Source: 67-14 sp020438345
Lineage (GTDB): Bacteria > Actinomycetota > Thermoleophilia > Solirubrobacterales > 70-9
Reading direction: 5' to 3'
Length of the DNA: 64,000 nucleotides
Assembly: GCA_937872475.1 (NCBI GenBank)
Contig: CALMSY010000005.1
Location: 62,001 to 126,000, forward strand
Shown: positions 17,205 through 26,076 of the stretch, one piece after another
How positions within the stretch are numbered: position 1 is the first letter of the stretch
Layout of the letters: each line of letters opens with the position of its first letter
Program-made: the position numbers and the translations under genes
The notes under the pieces: generated by a model
Told to the model about the DNA's origin: nothing
Databases searched by the model: none
The model's input: the letters and a program-made list of their open reading frames with translations, nothing else

Positions 17205-18037
17205 AACACACCGGCGTAACGGTTTTGGCTCTCTGCCTGACCGTTCTCCTCGTCTCTGCCGCTCCGGCCGATGCCCGCTTCATCCCGGGCCTGAACCGGG
17301 TTGCCGCTGACAAAGGTCCGGTCTACCGGCTCGGCTGCCTTATGGGACATGCCCGTGTTCGCTCCGGCCCCTGTCGTTTCGGAGATGTCAGATCCGGCAA
17401 GAAGGTTGTCCTTTTCGGTGATTCGCATGCGATGCAATGGGGTCCCGGCCTGATCCGGCTGGCAAAGAAGAAAAACTGGCAGGTGATCGCCCTGACCCGG
17501 GCTAGCTGTACTGCCGCACTGGTCCAGGTCGATTACTACTGCAACACCTGGCGACGCAATTCCCTCAAGCGGATCCGCCGGATGCGTCCGGGACTGGTGG
17601 TGGTTGCATCCGCTGCCAACAGCGAGGCATACGATCTGGGTGGACTGAGCAGAGACGCGAGCGAGCCGTACCTTGTCAAGGGTCTGATCGGCACTCTCCG
17701 ACGGCTGAACCGCTGGTCAAAGAAGACCGTGGTAATCCGCGACCAGGCAGTAACTCCCTTCAGCATGACCCTCTGCCTGCGCTCGAACACCACGACTCCG
17801 GGCCGCTGCGGTTTCCGGCCTTCACGCCCCCGCGCCTGGTCATACGACTACAAGGCGGCGCGCAGAGTACGCGGCGTGCCGGTGATCGACCCGATGCGCC
17901 TGCTCTGTTCCAACGGCTGGTGCCATGCGGTTGATCACGACTACCTCATCTACCGCAACCAGGGCCACCTCAGCGCATCATTCACCAGGTACCGCTACGA
18001 CTGGCTGGAACGCAACCTCGGGGATCCCTGGAAGTAA
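17201..18037 (+). CDS. Exported SGNH-domain protein, copy 2 (altered triad)
   Basis: A 278-residue paralogue of the preceding gene, starting at a GTG that overlaps its stop (GTGA). The signal peptide is VKHTGVTVLALCLTVLLVSA-APADA. It shares FGDSHAMQW (Ser75), SCTAALV, WRRNSLKRIR, PGRCGFRPSRP and YDYKAARRVRGV with copy 1, a clear tandem duplication. Where copy 1 has DRFHIS, this copy has NQGHLS, so the catalytic Asp is replaced by Asn. It may have lost hydrolysis or serve as a binding partner; this is inference. It converges on the 627-aa secreted protein gene. Confidence 0.72.
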   Translation: MKHTGVTVLALCLTVLLVSAAPADARFIPGLNRVAADKGPVYRLGCLMGHARVRSGPCRFGDVRSGKKVVLFGDSHAMQWGPGLIRLAKKKNWQVIALTRASCTAALVQVDYYCNTWRRNSLKRIRRMRPGLVVVASAANSEAYDLGGLSRDASEPYLVKGLIGTLRRLNRWSKKTVVIRDQAVTPFSMTLCLRSNTTTPGRCGFRPSRPRAWSYDYKAARRVRGVPVIDPMRLLCSNGWCHAVDHDYLIYRNQGHLSASFTRYRYDWLERNLGDPWK

Positions 18038-18062
18038 TTGGACGGCTACGCGGCAACCCCTC

Positions 18063-19946
18063 TCAACTGCACCAGTCGTCTGCGCTGTAGTCCCATTCTT
18101 CAAGCTCCCAGTCTTCCAGGTCGGTCGGAGGCGCCGACGGATCAAAGCCGGCCGCACCGGCCGGGGTGACCGTGATCACCCTGCCCGGGTCGTCCCGGTC
18201 CAGGCTCACATTGGTTGACCTGACGTTTCCACCGGGGTCGATCGCGTCAATGCGGGCGGTCGCCTGGTCGCCGCTGTAAAGACAGATCCCGATCGTGAAG
18301 GTCCGGCCGAAGTTGCCTGTTTCGAAGAACTCTTCCGCGTGGTTTCCGAAGTCACCTTCCTCGGGGATGATGTCGGTGACCAGGAATGAGTCGGGAATTC
18401 CGCCCAGGCTGCCGTACCAGGCGTGCTCTCCAGCCACATCCCAGGTGTGAAGGTCGACATCCGTGTCGTTGTCCCAGCTGATTCTCGCCCTCATCCGCGG
18501 CGGGTCCTGAACGGCACCGGCACCCCCACATTCCGGGTCAGACCAGAGTTCCTTGTTGTATCCGTCATTCAGCGACCAGCTCACTGAAACCGGACCGAAC
18601 TTTCCGCCGAGCCCGAGCTTGCCAAGGGTCATGTTCCAGCGGCAGCCTTCCCCGTCCATCCGGTAGTCGAGAGAGTTGCCGATCGACATGTGCAGGCTAC
18701 CCACGTCACCGATCCCGATACCCAGCTCGAAATCGAGCTTGACGCCGGCCGTCAGGGCCACTGAGGGGCCCTGAATTTCCAGATACGGGTCCGGGGAATA
18801 GGGCGAGAAGTGTGGCTTGACGGTGAGGGGGCTGGCTTTCACCTTTGCGCCGATCATCGCTCCGACCTTTACCCCCGCGTCAATACTGGAGGAAGACTGG
18901 ATCGACACTTCGGCACCCGGTGACATCTTGCCGTAGACCGGCACCAGACCGGCCATGCCCTGGACCTTGAAGCCCGGGAGGTTCAACGAGCAGGAAACAC
19001 CTGCCCGGGCTTCGATCCGCACCCCGGCCCTCATTGTCAGGTAGAGACGGATGTCGGCGCCGGTGGGGATTTTCGTGAAGAGGACCTTCGTGCTTGTCCA
19101 GCCGCCGTCCATGTACAGATCCTCGATCTCCACATAGGGATTGACCCCGGAGCCACCCGTATCGCAGGAGAGTCCGACCCGGCTTTGCCGCAACGATGAA
19201 GTCAGCGTCGAACCGAGAATCATGTTTGGTACTGCTTCGTACATGTCCGCCGCCGTGAGGGCGAGCAGGGTGCCTCCTCCGCTGGCTTCCGCGTTGGTTA
19301 CATGCGAGAGCAAGCCGTTCGGCAAGAGGTCCGAAGGCGGGGCCGAGACGATCTTGCCGATCAGGGCAGTCGAATCGCCGGCGACGAGAACCCCCTGCGG
19401 GTTTGCCGGATCACCCAGGACCTGGAGCACTTCGGAGCCGAGCGAGGTCACGTTGGGGTTCACAACCGTTCCGTAAAAAGCATTTACAGAGCGGCTCCGC
19501 CCCTTCTTTACCCGGATGGTCTTCGTTGACCAGACCGGCTCCGCACTGGCCCCGGCACGGATCGTCTCGACGTCTCGGGGCAGGATGACCCTTTTCATCC
19601 GGATCCGGTACTTGCCGGGACGGGCCTTGCGGATGACCACCTTGCCGACCCGGGTGATCTTCTTGTGGAATTTGCGCTTCTTTCGCGGGCCGAGCCGGGG
19701 ACCCTTGACGATCACCTTCGCAGGAGAACCTGCCGGCAAGCCACCTACCCGGATCACGAGGCGGCCGAAGCCTGCCTTCCGGCGTTTGCGGCTTGTTTCC
19801 GCCCCTGGAAGCGAGCCGGTGATGGCATGCCCTGACGTGGCGGACGGCGAAGGCGACGCCGGCGTCGGCGACCCGGTCGCCGGTTGTGCGACGAGAAGGC
19901 CGACAAGCAGCAACCCCGCGAAAACCCCGATCAAACGATCCCTCAT
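18063..19946 (-). CDS. Large secreted protein of unknown function
   Basis: A 627-residue exported protein not recognised as a known family. Signal peptide at 1-26 (LIGVFAGLLLVGLLVAQ). A low-complexity Ser/Pro/Thr stretch is followed by a very basic segment (RKKRKFHKKI), part of a beta-rich domain with the pattern GLPAGSPAKVIVKGP...RPGKYRIRMK seen in other exported actinobacterial proteins. A middle region (160-480) contains PNGLLSHVTNAEAS and TAADMYEAVPN and many beta strands. The last ~140 residues (ISWDNDTDVDLHTWD) resemble YfaP/DUF2135-like domains. It ends in an acidic Trp-rich tail. GGGAGA lies 5 bp before the ATG. It converges on the SGNH pair; a shared envelope role is only inferred. 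Confidence 0.7.
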   Translation of the reverse strand: MRDRLIGVFAGLLLVGLLVAQPATGSPTPASPSPSATSGHAITGSLPGAETSRKRRKAGFGRLVIRVGGLPAGSPAKVIVKGPRLGPRKKRKFHKKITRVGKVVIRKARPGKYRIRMKRVILPRDVETIRAGASAEPVWSTKTIRVKKGRSRSVNAFYGTVVNPNVTSLGSEVLQVLGDPANPQGVLVAGDSTALIGKIVSAPPSDLLPNGLLSHVTNAEASGGGTLLALTAADMYEAVPNMILGSTLTSSLRQSRVGLSCDTGGSGVNPYVEIEDLYMDGGWTSTKVLFTKIPTGADIRLYLTMRAGVRIEARAGVSCSLNLPGFKVQGMAGLVPVYGKMSPGAEVSIQSSSSIDAGVKVGAMIGAKVKASPLTVKPHFSPYSPDPYLEIQGPSVALTAGVKLDFELGIGIGDVGSLHMSIGNSLDYRMDGEGCRWNMTLGKLGLGGKFGPVSVSWSLNDGYNKELWSDPECGGAGAVQDPPRMRARISWDNDTDVDLHTWDVAGEHAWYGSLGGIPDSFLVTDIIPEEGDFGNHAEEFFETGNFGRTFTIGICLYSGDQATARIDAIDPGGNVRSTNVSLDRDDPGRVITVTPAGAAGFDPSAPPTDLEDWELEEWDYSADDWCS

Positions 19947-20027
19947 GGACTTCTCCCTTTGACTGGACGGACCCGTAATCTAGAGGTTCTGGACGCAGAG
20001 GTTCTGACTGAATCGTTCCCCAGAACC

Positions 20028-20055
20028 AAAACGACACGCCGGCGGCGGGTCGTTT
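20028..20055 (-). terminator. Likely terminator after rpmA
   Basis: Minus-strand AAACGAC...GTCGTTT stem extended inward by CGCCG/CGGCG with one mismatch, followed by TTTTGG. It lies 19 bp downstream of the rpmA stop and separates the rng-rplU-rpmA block from the 627-aa protein gene. Confidence 0.6.
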
Positions 20056-20074
20056 GAGGTGAATTTCGGGAGTG

Positions 20075-20329
20075 CTACTCGGCCGGAGTGACCGAAATGG
20101 TGCGGCCGCGGCGGCCGGGTTTGAACGCGACCGTGCCCGGGCGTGTGGCGAAGATCGTGTGATCACGGCCCAGGCCGGTCCCCTCCCCCGACCAGAACTT
20201 TGTGCCGCGCTGGCGAACGATGATCTCGCCGCCGGAAACTTCCTGGCCTGCGAAAACCTTCACCCCGAGCATCTTCGGGTTTGAATCACGACCGTTCCTT
20301 GAGGAACCGAGTCCTTTCTTATGCGCCAT
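20075..20329 (-). CDS. rpmA: 50S ribosomal protein L27
   Basis: An 84-residue protein at the peptidyl transferase centre. The start MAHKKGLGSSRNGRDSN is the canonical mature N-terminus, so it has no Firmicutes-type cleaved leader. Also visible are LGVKVFAGQEVSGGEIIVRQRGT and TGLGRDHTIFATRPG (family core). The chosen ATG overlaps the 3' end of rplU by 11 bp, the usual L21-L27 pairing. A longer open frame upstream only reads rplU out of frame. Confidence 0.97.
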   Translation of the reverse strand: MAHKKGLGSSRNGRDSNPKMLGVKVFAGQEVSGGEIIVRQRGTKFWSGEGTGLGRDHTIFATRPGTVAFKPGRRGRTISVTPAE

Positions 20330-20864
20330 CGGTGTCCTCCTTCTTGGCCGCCGGCTTCTTCGCGGCGGGCTTCCTGGCGGCCGGCTTCTTCGCGGCGGCC
20401 TTTGTTTCAGTCTTGGTTTCAGCCTTCGCGGCGGGCTTCTTTGCCGCCGGCTTCCTGGCAGGCGCCTTCTTCCCGGCGGTCTCCGCCTTCGCCTCGGTCG
20501 CCGGCTTCTCTTCCGCCTTGTCGGCGGCAGCCTTCTTCGGGGCGACCTTCTTCTTCGCGCCGGCACCAAGCTTGGTGATCTCGAGCCTGGTCAACTCAGA
20601 CCGGTGCCCGGCCCTTCTGCTGTAGCCCTTTTTCGCCTTGTACTTGAAGACCTTGATCTTGTCGCCGCGCTCGTGACCGGTGACCTTGGCCTCGACCTTG
20701 ACCTTTTCAAGGCCTTTGGCGTCAATCACAACCTCATCGCCACTGAACATGACCGGACGAAGCGAAACCTTGTCGCCCTCATCCGCCTTCAGGCGATCAA
20801 CGACCAGCACCGAGCCCTCTTCGACCCGGTACTGCTTGCCACCACTTTCAATTACCGCGTACAT
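20319..20864 (-). CDS. rplU: 50S ribosomal protein L21 with long basic C-terminal tail
   Basis: 181 residues. The first ~103 are ordinary L21 (MYAVIESGGKQYRVEEGSVL, DKIKVFKYKAKKGYSRRAGHR). The remaining ~80 form a Lys/Ala/Pro/Glu tail with repeats of AAKKPAARKPAAKK that resembles histone H1-like tails, nearly doubling the usual length. The tail is in frame, high in G+C like its neighbours and followed by the overlapping rpmA start, so it is not a frameshift artefact. AAGGA lies 12 bp before the ATG. Confidence 0.95.
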   Translation of the reverse strand: MYAVIESGGKQYRVEEGSVLVVDRLKADEGDKVSLRPVMFSGDEVVIDAKGLEKVKVEAKVTGHERGDKIKVFKYKAKKGYSRRAGHRSELTRLEITKLGAGAKKKVAPKKAAADKAEEKPATEAKAETAGKKAPARKPAAKKPAAKAETKTETKAAAKKPAARKPAAKKPAAKKEDTDGA

Positions 20865-20936
20865 TTCTTGCTCAAATCCTTGTCTGGTCTTCTGTAGACC
20901 TAAGTCTTCTCAGCCATGAGTCGGCGGGACCGAGGA

Positions 20937-22976
20937 TCAACTGCCGGCGTCTTCCTTCTTGCGACCACGCCTGCGTCGTCCGCGCCTCAGGCCGAACGGA
21001 CCCGATTTTACCGGTTTATCGCCGTTTTCACCTTCTTCGTCCCCTTTTGGAGCGGATTCGGCTCTGGGTTTGGGGTCCCCGCCGTTCTTCGAACTGGCTG
21101 AGGAACCTTCGCCCCGGGACCTGGGCTTCTCTTCGGGCTTCGACTCGTTCTTCTTCTGGCGCGCACCCCCGTCGCCTTTGCCGCCACGATTGCCGGACTG
21201 CCTGCTGCGCGACTGGCCGTTCCTTGCCTGGCCCGCAGCTTTTTTCGGTTCTTCCGGCTGGGCTTCCTCGGGCAGCAGTTCGGCCACCGCCGAGGCCCGC
21301 TCTACCGATTCGATGCGGACCATCTTGCGTTCACCGACCACATTCGCGGCTCCGGTGATGCTGATGATGTACGAGTCGATCCGGGCGATCGCGTCGTCAG
21401 CGTTGTACATGTGTGGCTCTTCGATCTTGACGAAGACCTCTTCCCCGGGCCGGAAAGGCAGGGCACGCTCCTCGATGGCCGTACGGTCGCCCGATTCGAT
21501 CAGTTCGAAATTGTCGATTGTCAGTGCTTCGCCTCCCTCGAAGTGAAACTGTTTGCCGGTTTCCTCTTCCAGCTCGATCAGGCCCGAGTCCGGATCGTTC
21601 AGGAGGGCCGCGACTTTCGGATGGACCCGGACCAGGAAAGCCTCGTCGTCCGGGTGATCCGCGGCAATTTCGTTCATCTTGCGAAGACCTTCCAGCGCCA
21701 CGGTTTCGGCTGAAAGCACGACGCCGTCGCCTTCGCATGTCGGACACTTGACCGTGAGGATCTCCCGGACCCCGTCGGTGATGTTCTGGCGGGTCATCTC
21801 GACCAGACCGAGCGGTGAAATCTCGACCAGGTAGCTCTTCGACTTGTCCGCGTCGAGGGCATCGCGAAGGGTGCCGAGCACCTTGTCCCGGTTTTTGCCC
21901 TTTGCCATGTCTATGAAATCGATGACGATGATTCCACCGATGTCGCGCAGCCTGAGCTGGCGGACAACTTCGGCGGCAGCTTCCGTGTTGACCCTGGTGA
22001 TGGTCTCTTCAAGGCCGCCCTTGCCGCGGCCGGTAAAGGAGCCCGAGTTGACATCGATCACCGTCAAGGCTTCCGTGTAGTCGATGATCAGGTATCCGCC
22101 GGACGGAAGGTCGATTCGCCGTCCAAGGGTCGACTGGATCGCCTTCTCTATCTCCCACTTTTCGAAGAGCGGCTTCTTGCCCCTGTAGCGCTCGACACCT
22201 TCAACGAGCTCTGGTGCGGTGCGCTGGAAGAAACTCGTAACCCGGTCGTATTGCTTCGGGTCATCAATGATCGCCTTGTCAAATTCATTGAGGAAGACAT
22301 CCCGGAGCACCCGGACCGGAAGGTCCTGCTCCTGAAAGACCAGCGAAGGCGCCTTGGCGTCCTGCTTGCGTTTTTCAAGTACCCCATCGAGCCGGTGGAG
22401 ATAGGCAATCTCCCGAGTGAAATCTGTCTTCTTCGCGCCGTGGGCTGCGGTGCGGACGATGAGCCCGCCTGGACCCTCGTAGGTCCTGCCGACCATGCGG
22501 CGTAGGCGGTCCCGCTCCTTGTCGGCCAGACGGCGACTCACCCCGACCCCGGAACCATGTGGCGCATAGACCAGGTAGCGACCGGCGATGGTCACGTTCA
22601 TCGAAAGGCGGGCTCCCTTCGACTTGATCGGATCCTTGATCACCTGGACCAGGATCTCCTGCTTGGGCTTGATCAGCTCGTCGATCCGACGCCCCTGACC
22701 GCGACCGCGACGCGGGGCCTGCTGGCCGTCGGGAAGGAGGATTTCGTCAACGTGAAGGAACCCGTTGCGTTCCAGCCCTATGTCGACGAAGGCCGCTTCC
22801 ATCCCGGGCAGGACGTTGTCGACCTTGCCCAGGTAAATGTTCCCCACCAGGGAACGGCCGCCCCGGCGCTCGATATAAACCTCGGCGACCTCACGCTTTG
22901 ACTTGACGGTCTTGGCCTCGAGTACGGCCACGCGGGTTTCGCCGCGATCGGCCGATACAACAATCGTTTTTTTCAT
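20937..22976 (-). CDS. rng: Ribonuclease E/G
   Basis: A 679-residue endoribonuclease for rRNA processing and mRNA decay. The S1 domain is N-terminal (NIYLGKVDNVLPGMEAAFVD, GLERNGFLHVDEI). The catalytic metal ligands are in IDVNSGSF near residue 305 and IVIDFIDM; the zinc-link is CPTCEGDG. The last ~120 residues are a disordered, Arg/Gly/Lys-rich tail (GLRRGRRRRGRKKE). The catalytic core is RNase G-sized with an E-like tail, so rne is an alternative name. It sits between rodA and rplU, a common neighbourhood. Confidence 0.93.
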   Translation of the reverse strand: MKKTIVVSADRGETRVAVLEAKTVKSKREVAEVYIERRGGRSLVGNIYLGKVDNVLPGMEAAFVDIGLERNGFLHVDEILLPDGQQAPRRGRGQGRRIDELIKPKQEILVQVIKDPIKSKGARLSMNVTIAGRYLVYAPHGSGVGVSRRLADKERDRLRRMVGRTYEGPGGLIVRTAAHGAKKTDFTREIAYLHRLDGVLEKRKQDAKAPSLVFQEQDLPVRVLRDVFLNEFDKAIIDDPKQYDRVTSFFQRTAPELVEGVERYRGKKPLFEKWEIEKAIQSTLGRRIDLPSGGYLIIDYTEALTVIDVNSGSFTGRGKGGLEETITRVNTEAAAEVVRQLRLRDIGGIIVIDFIDMAKGKNRDKVLGTLRDALDADKSKSYLVEISPLGLVEMTRQNITDGVREILTVKCPTCEGDGVVLSAETVALEGLRKMNEIAADHPDDEAFLVRVHPKVAALLNDPDSGLIELEEETGKQFHFEGGEALTIDNFELIESGDRTAIEERALPFRPGEEVFVKIEEPHMYNADDAIARIDSYIISITGAANVVGERKMVRIESVERASAVAELLPEEAQPEEPKKAAGQARNGQSRSRQSGNRGGKGDGGARQKKNESKPEEKPRSRGEGSSASSKNGGDPKPRAESAPKGDEEGENGDKPVKSGPFGLRRGRRRRGRKKEDAGS

Positions 22977-23017
22977 TTGGAAATCGTTTTCCGTTCAGAG
23001 TGGTTACCGGTGGATTC

Positions 23018-24205
23018 TCAGTCGATCCACGGGCTCCTCTGCGCGGCGTGCGACTCGATGTGGATGCTCTGCAGGACCCCGATCATGAGGAAGGTCGCGA
23101 TGATTGCCGACCCGCCATAGCTCATCAGCGGCAATGGAATGCCGGTGATCGGCATGATGCCGAGGTTCATTCCCACGTTTACGAAGACCTGGAAGATAAC
23201 CGCGGCGGCTATTCCTGCCGCGACCAGAGTTCCGTAGAAATTCTTCGAGAGCGTCATCAGACGCAGCGCCCGCCAGAAGAGCAGGGCGAAAAGGGATAAG
23301 ACCAGCGCCGCGCCGACGAATCCGTAGCGTTCGGCAACCACGGCGAAAATGAAATCCGTGTGCCGTTCGGGAACGAATCCGAAGCGGGACTGGGTGGCCT
23401 GGTCGCCTCGACCGGTGGTTCCACCGGCTCCGATTCCGACCTTGGCCTGATTTTGCTGGTAGCCCGCGTCACCGATGTCGGAGGACGGGCTGAGGAATGA
23501 CGTCAGTCGTTCCTGCTGATACTCCTTGAGCACCGGGACTCCGGCCGCCGGCATGACGACCAGAACCACGGCGATGAAACCTGTCAGGGCGACCCCGATC
23601 ACTGCCAGATGCGACCAGCGCACCCCTGCCGCGACCATGATCGCAATGGTTATCGCGCCGAAAACGAGCGACGTTCCAAGGTCCTGAAGAAGGACCAGGC
23701 CCGTCGGCACGAGACCGAGCGCCAGATAGCGGAAGCTCCGCCCCGCTTCGGAGCCACGTTTGGCCCCGTCAATCACAAACCCGGCCAGGGCGAGAATGAG
23801 CAGCAATTTGCCCAGCTCGGCCGGCTGGAAGGTAAAGAATGGAAGTTCGAGCGAGTTGGTCGATCCGCGTGCGGCCACACCAAATGTGAACACCGCGAAA
23901 ATCGAGGCGCAGAGGAACGTGTAGATACCGACACGTAGTTCCCTGAAGCGGGAATAGTCAATGCGGGAGACGGCAATCATTCCGATGATTCCAACCAAAC
24001 CATAGAGAGCTTGCCGCTGAACGTACTGCTCGGGTGCCCCGGCAATGTTCTCTCCGGACGCTTCGTAGAGCGTGAAGAGTGAACAGGCGATAAGACCCAG
24101 AGCAGAAAAAGCGAGCCAGCCGTCCATGCCGGCCAGGCCCGCTCTTTCCAGCAGGCCGAGGCGCGGGTCACGCGTTGAGTGTCTGGACAGCCGCGACGAT
24201 TCCAC
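23018..24205 (-). CDS. rodA: Peptidoglycan polymerase RodA (SEDS family)
   Basis: A 395-residue polytopic glycosyltransferase that polymerises lipid II during elongation, working with PBP2. SEDS hallmarks are FTFQPAELGKLLLILALAGF, LLQDLGTSLVFGAI, GDQATQSRFGFVPERHTDFIFAV and the C-terminal GIPLPLMSYGGSA. About ten membrane helices. The GTG start shares one base with the mrdA stop (TAGTG), so the two are translationally coupled. Confidence 0.95.
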   Translation of the reverse strand: MESSRLSRHSTRDPRLGLLERAGLAGMDGWLAFSALGLIACSLFTLYEASGENIAGAPEQYVQRQALYGLVGIIGMIAVSRIDYSRFRELRVGIYTFLCASIFAVFTFGVAARGSTNSLELPFFTFQPAELGKLLLILALAGFVIDGAKRGSEAGRSFRYLALGLVPTGLVLLQDLGTSLVFGAITIAIMVAAGVRWSHLAVIGVALTGFIAVVLVVMPAAGVPVLKEYQQERLTSFLSPSSDIGDAGYQQNQAKVGIGAGGTTGRGDQATQSRFGFVPERHTDFIFAVVAERYGFVGAALVLSLFALLFWRALRLMTLSKNFYGTLVAAGIAAAVIFQVFVNVGMNLGIMPITGIPLPLMSYGGSAIIATFLMIGVLQSIHIESHAAQRSPWID

Positions 24206-26076
24206 TACTCGACGCTCCCCCCGCCACCGGAAACCGGCTTCGCCTGCTTGTCAAAGTAGGCCTGCATGATCTGAAGCGCCACGGGTGCCGCCGTATCGGC
24301 ACCGAACCCGCCTTCTTCAACCGTAACGACGACCGCGATTTCCGGATCTTCATAGGGTGCCAGCACTGCATACCAGGCCTGGTCGGCTTTCGGCTGCCGT
24401 TCGGCGGTACCTGTCTTGCCGGCGACCTTGACCGGAAATCCGCCAAAAACCTGGTACGAAGTTCCGTCTGGAGCCTGGGCCGCATCGTGGAGCCCATCCA
24501 TGATGTCCTGCCGGTATGCCGGATCGAGAGGGATTGTCGAGACGACTTCCGGTTCAGCTTCCTCCTTGACCCGCCCCGCCGCATCCTCGGTCTGCTGGTA
24601 GAGCTTCGGCTTCATCACGTTGCCGCCGTTGCCCAGAGCTGAATAGGCGACAGCCATCTGCAACGGACTCGCCTGGAAGTACCCCTGGCCGATCGCGAAC
24701 TGGATGTTCTGGCCGATTACCCAGGGGTCGTAGTAATCCGGTTCTTCCCGATGCGCTTGGTTCAGCCATTTCGGGGTGGGCACCAGGCCTTCCGATTCGC
24801 CAGGGATGTCAATCCCGGTTGCCCGCCCAAGCCCGAAGTTCCCGGCCCAGTCCTGGAGTTGCCGTGTGCCATTCATGTCTGCGCCAAGCAGGTAGTAGTA
24901 GACGTCGGAGGACACCTCGAGGGACCGGCGCAGATCAACCGGGCCGTGAGCCTGTTTGCCGGCGTTGTCGAATTCCTGGTCGGCGATCGTGATCGTGCCG
25001 GCATCGTTGACCACCGTGGACGGAGTGATGAAACCACCATCGAGTCCGGCCAGGGCGGTGATCGGCTTGAAGATCGAGCCGACCGGATACTGACCGCCGA
25101 TCGCCCGGTCAAAAAGTGGTGCCCCGAGGTCTTCGTCGTAGAGGTCATCGACCTGCTTCTGGGTCAATGGCTTTGTGAAGATCGCCGGATCGAAGGTCGG
25201 GTTCGAACCGAGTCCGAGCACCTGTCCGGAGTTGACGTCCATCGCCACGAAGGCACCCGGCAGGCCGATGCTCTGGAGCGAAGTTTCGCCGGCCTGCTGG
25301 ACGTCCTGGTCAATCGAAAGCCGGACCGAGTCTCCGGGGTCGGGCAAAGTAGACGGAAGCTGGCTGACGATCCTGCCGGTCGAATCGACCTGCAGTCGGG
25401 TCAACCCGGGGGCACCGCGTAGTTCGTCGTCGTAAGTCTGCTCGATCCCGGTCTTGCCGAGGGTATCGCCGGCCGCGAGATCCTTGTCCGGGTTGGCCTC
25501 GAGGTCCTCGGCAGTCACCTCGCCGACGCTCCCGAGCACATGGGCGCCAAGCAGTCCCTGCGGGTACTTTCGGACGAAGATCCGGTTGACCTGAACTTCG
25601 GGAAACTCGGACTGATGCTCCTGCAGGTAGTAGACGATGTCGTCGCTGACATCCTGCGCCACGGTGATCGGGCTGCCGGGCGGATTCTCATGTATCTCTT
25701 CGCGAACTTTTTTGCCCACCCATTCCGGGCTGCGATCAAGCACCTTTCCGACTCTCGTAAAGAGATCACGTCTCTCAATGGGCTCTTCGGGCAATTCGAT
25801 CGGATCGAGCTGCATCGCCATGCTCATCCGGTTGTCAACCAGAACGTGGCCTTCGCTGTCAAGGATCGATCCGCGGGGGGCCGGAACCCGGATTTCCCTT
25901 GTGCGATTCTGATTCGCCTCGGCCAGGTACCGGTCCCCGGTCACGACCTGAAGCGACCAGAGCCGGAAGAAGAGGATGCCGAGCAGAATCAGCCCGGCCG
26001 CCCCGATCACAACGAAGCGACGTGAAACAGGGGTTCGTTTCGCTTTTGGTCTGGGGACTACTGGTTCAAATCTCAT
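24205..26076 (-). CDS. mrdA: Penicillin-binding protein 2 (elongation transpeptidase)
   Basis: A 623-residue class B PBP that crosslinks peptidoglycan in the elongasome. N-terminal membrane anchor (FVVIGAAGLILLGILFFRLW), then dimerization domain. In the transpeptidase domain the nucleophile is in GSIFKPIT (Ser near 334), with SSDVYYYLLG (SxN region) and VAGKTGTAE (KTG, near 552). It overlaps mreD by 11 bp and rodA by one base. Target of beta-lactams by family knowledge. Confidence 0.95.
   Translation of the reverse strand: MRFEPVVPRPKAKRTPVSRRFVVIGAAGLILLGILFFRLWSLQVVTGDRYLAEANQNRTREIRVPAPRGSILDSEGHVLVDNRMSMAMQLDPIELPEEPIERRDLFTRVGKVLDRSPEWVGKKVREEIHENPPGSPITVAQDVSDDIVYYLQEHQSEFPEVQVNRIFVRKYPQGLLGAHVLGSVGEVTAEDLEANPDKDLAAGDTLGKTGIEQTYDDELRGAPGLTRLQVDSTGRIVSQLPSTLPDPGDSVRLSIDQDVQQAGETSLQSIGLPGAFVAMDVNSGQVLGLGSNPTFDPAIFTKPLTQKQVDDLYDEDLGAPLFDRAIGGQYPVGSIFKPITALAGLDGGFITPSTVVNDAGTITIADQEFDNAGKQAHGPVDLRRSLEVSSDVYYYLLGADMNGTRQLQDWAGNFGLGRATGIDIPGESEGLVPTPKWLNQAHREEPDYYDPWVIGQNIQFAIGQGYFQASPLQMAVAYSALGNGGNVMKPKLYQQTEDAAGRVKEEAEPEVVSTIPLDPAYRQDIMDGLHDAAQAPDGTSYQVFGGFPVKVAGKTGTAERQPKADQAWYAVLAPYEDPEIAVVVTVEEGGFGADTAAPVALQIMQAYFDKQAKPVSGGGGSVE

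Noticed and set aside
20330..20569. Arg/Pro-rich N-terminal extension of rpmA
   Set aside because: It is the rplU tail read out of frame. L27 starts MAHKKGLGSS.
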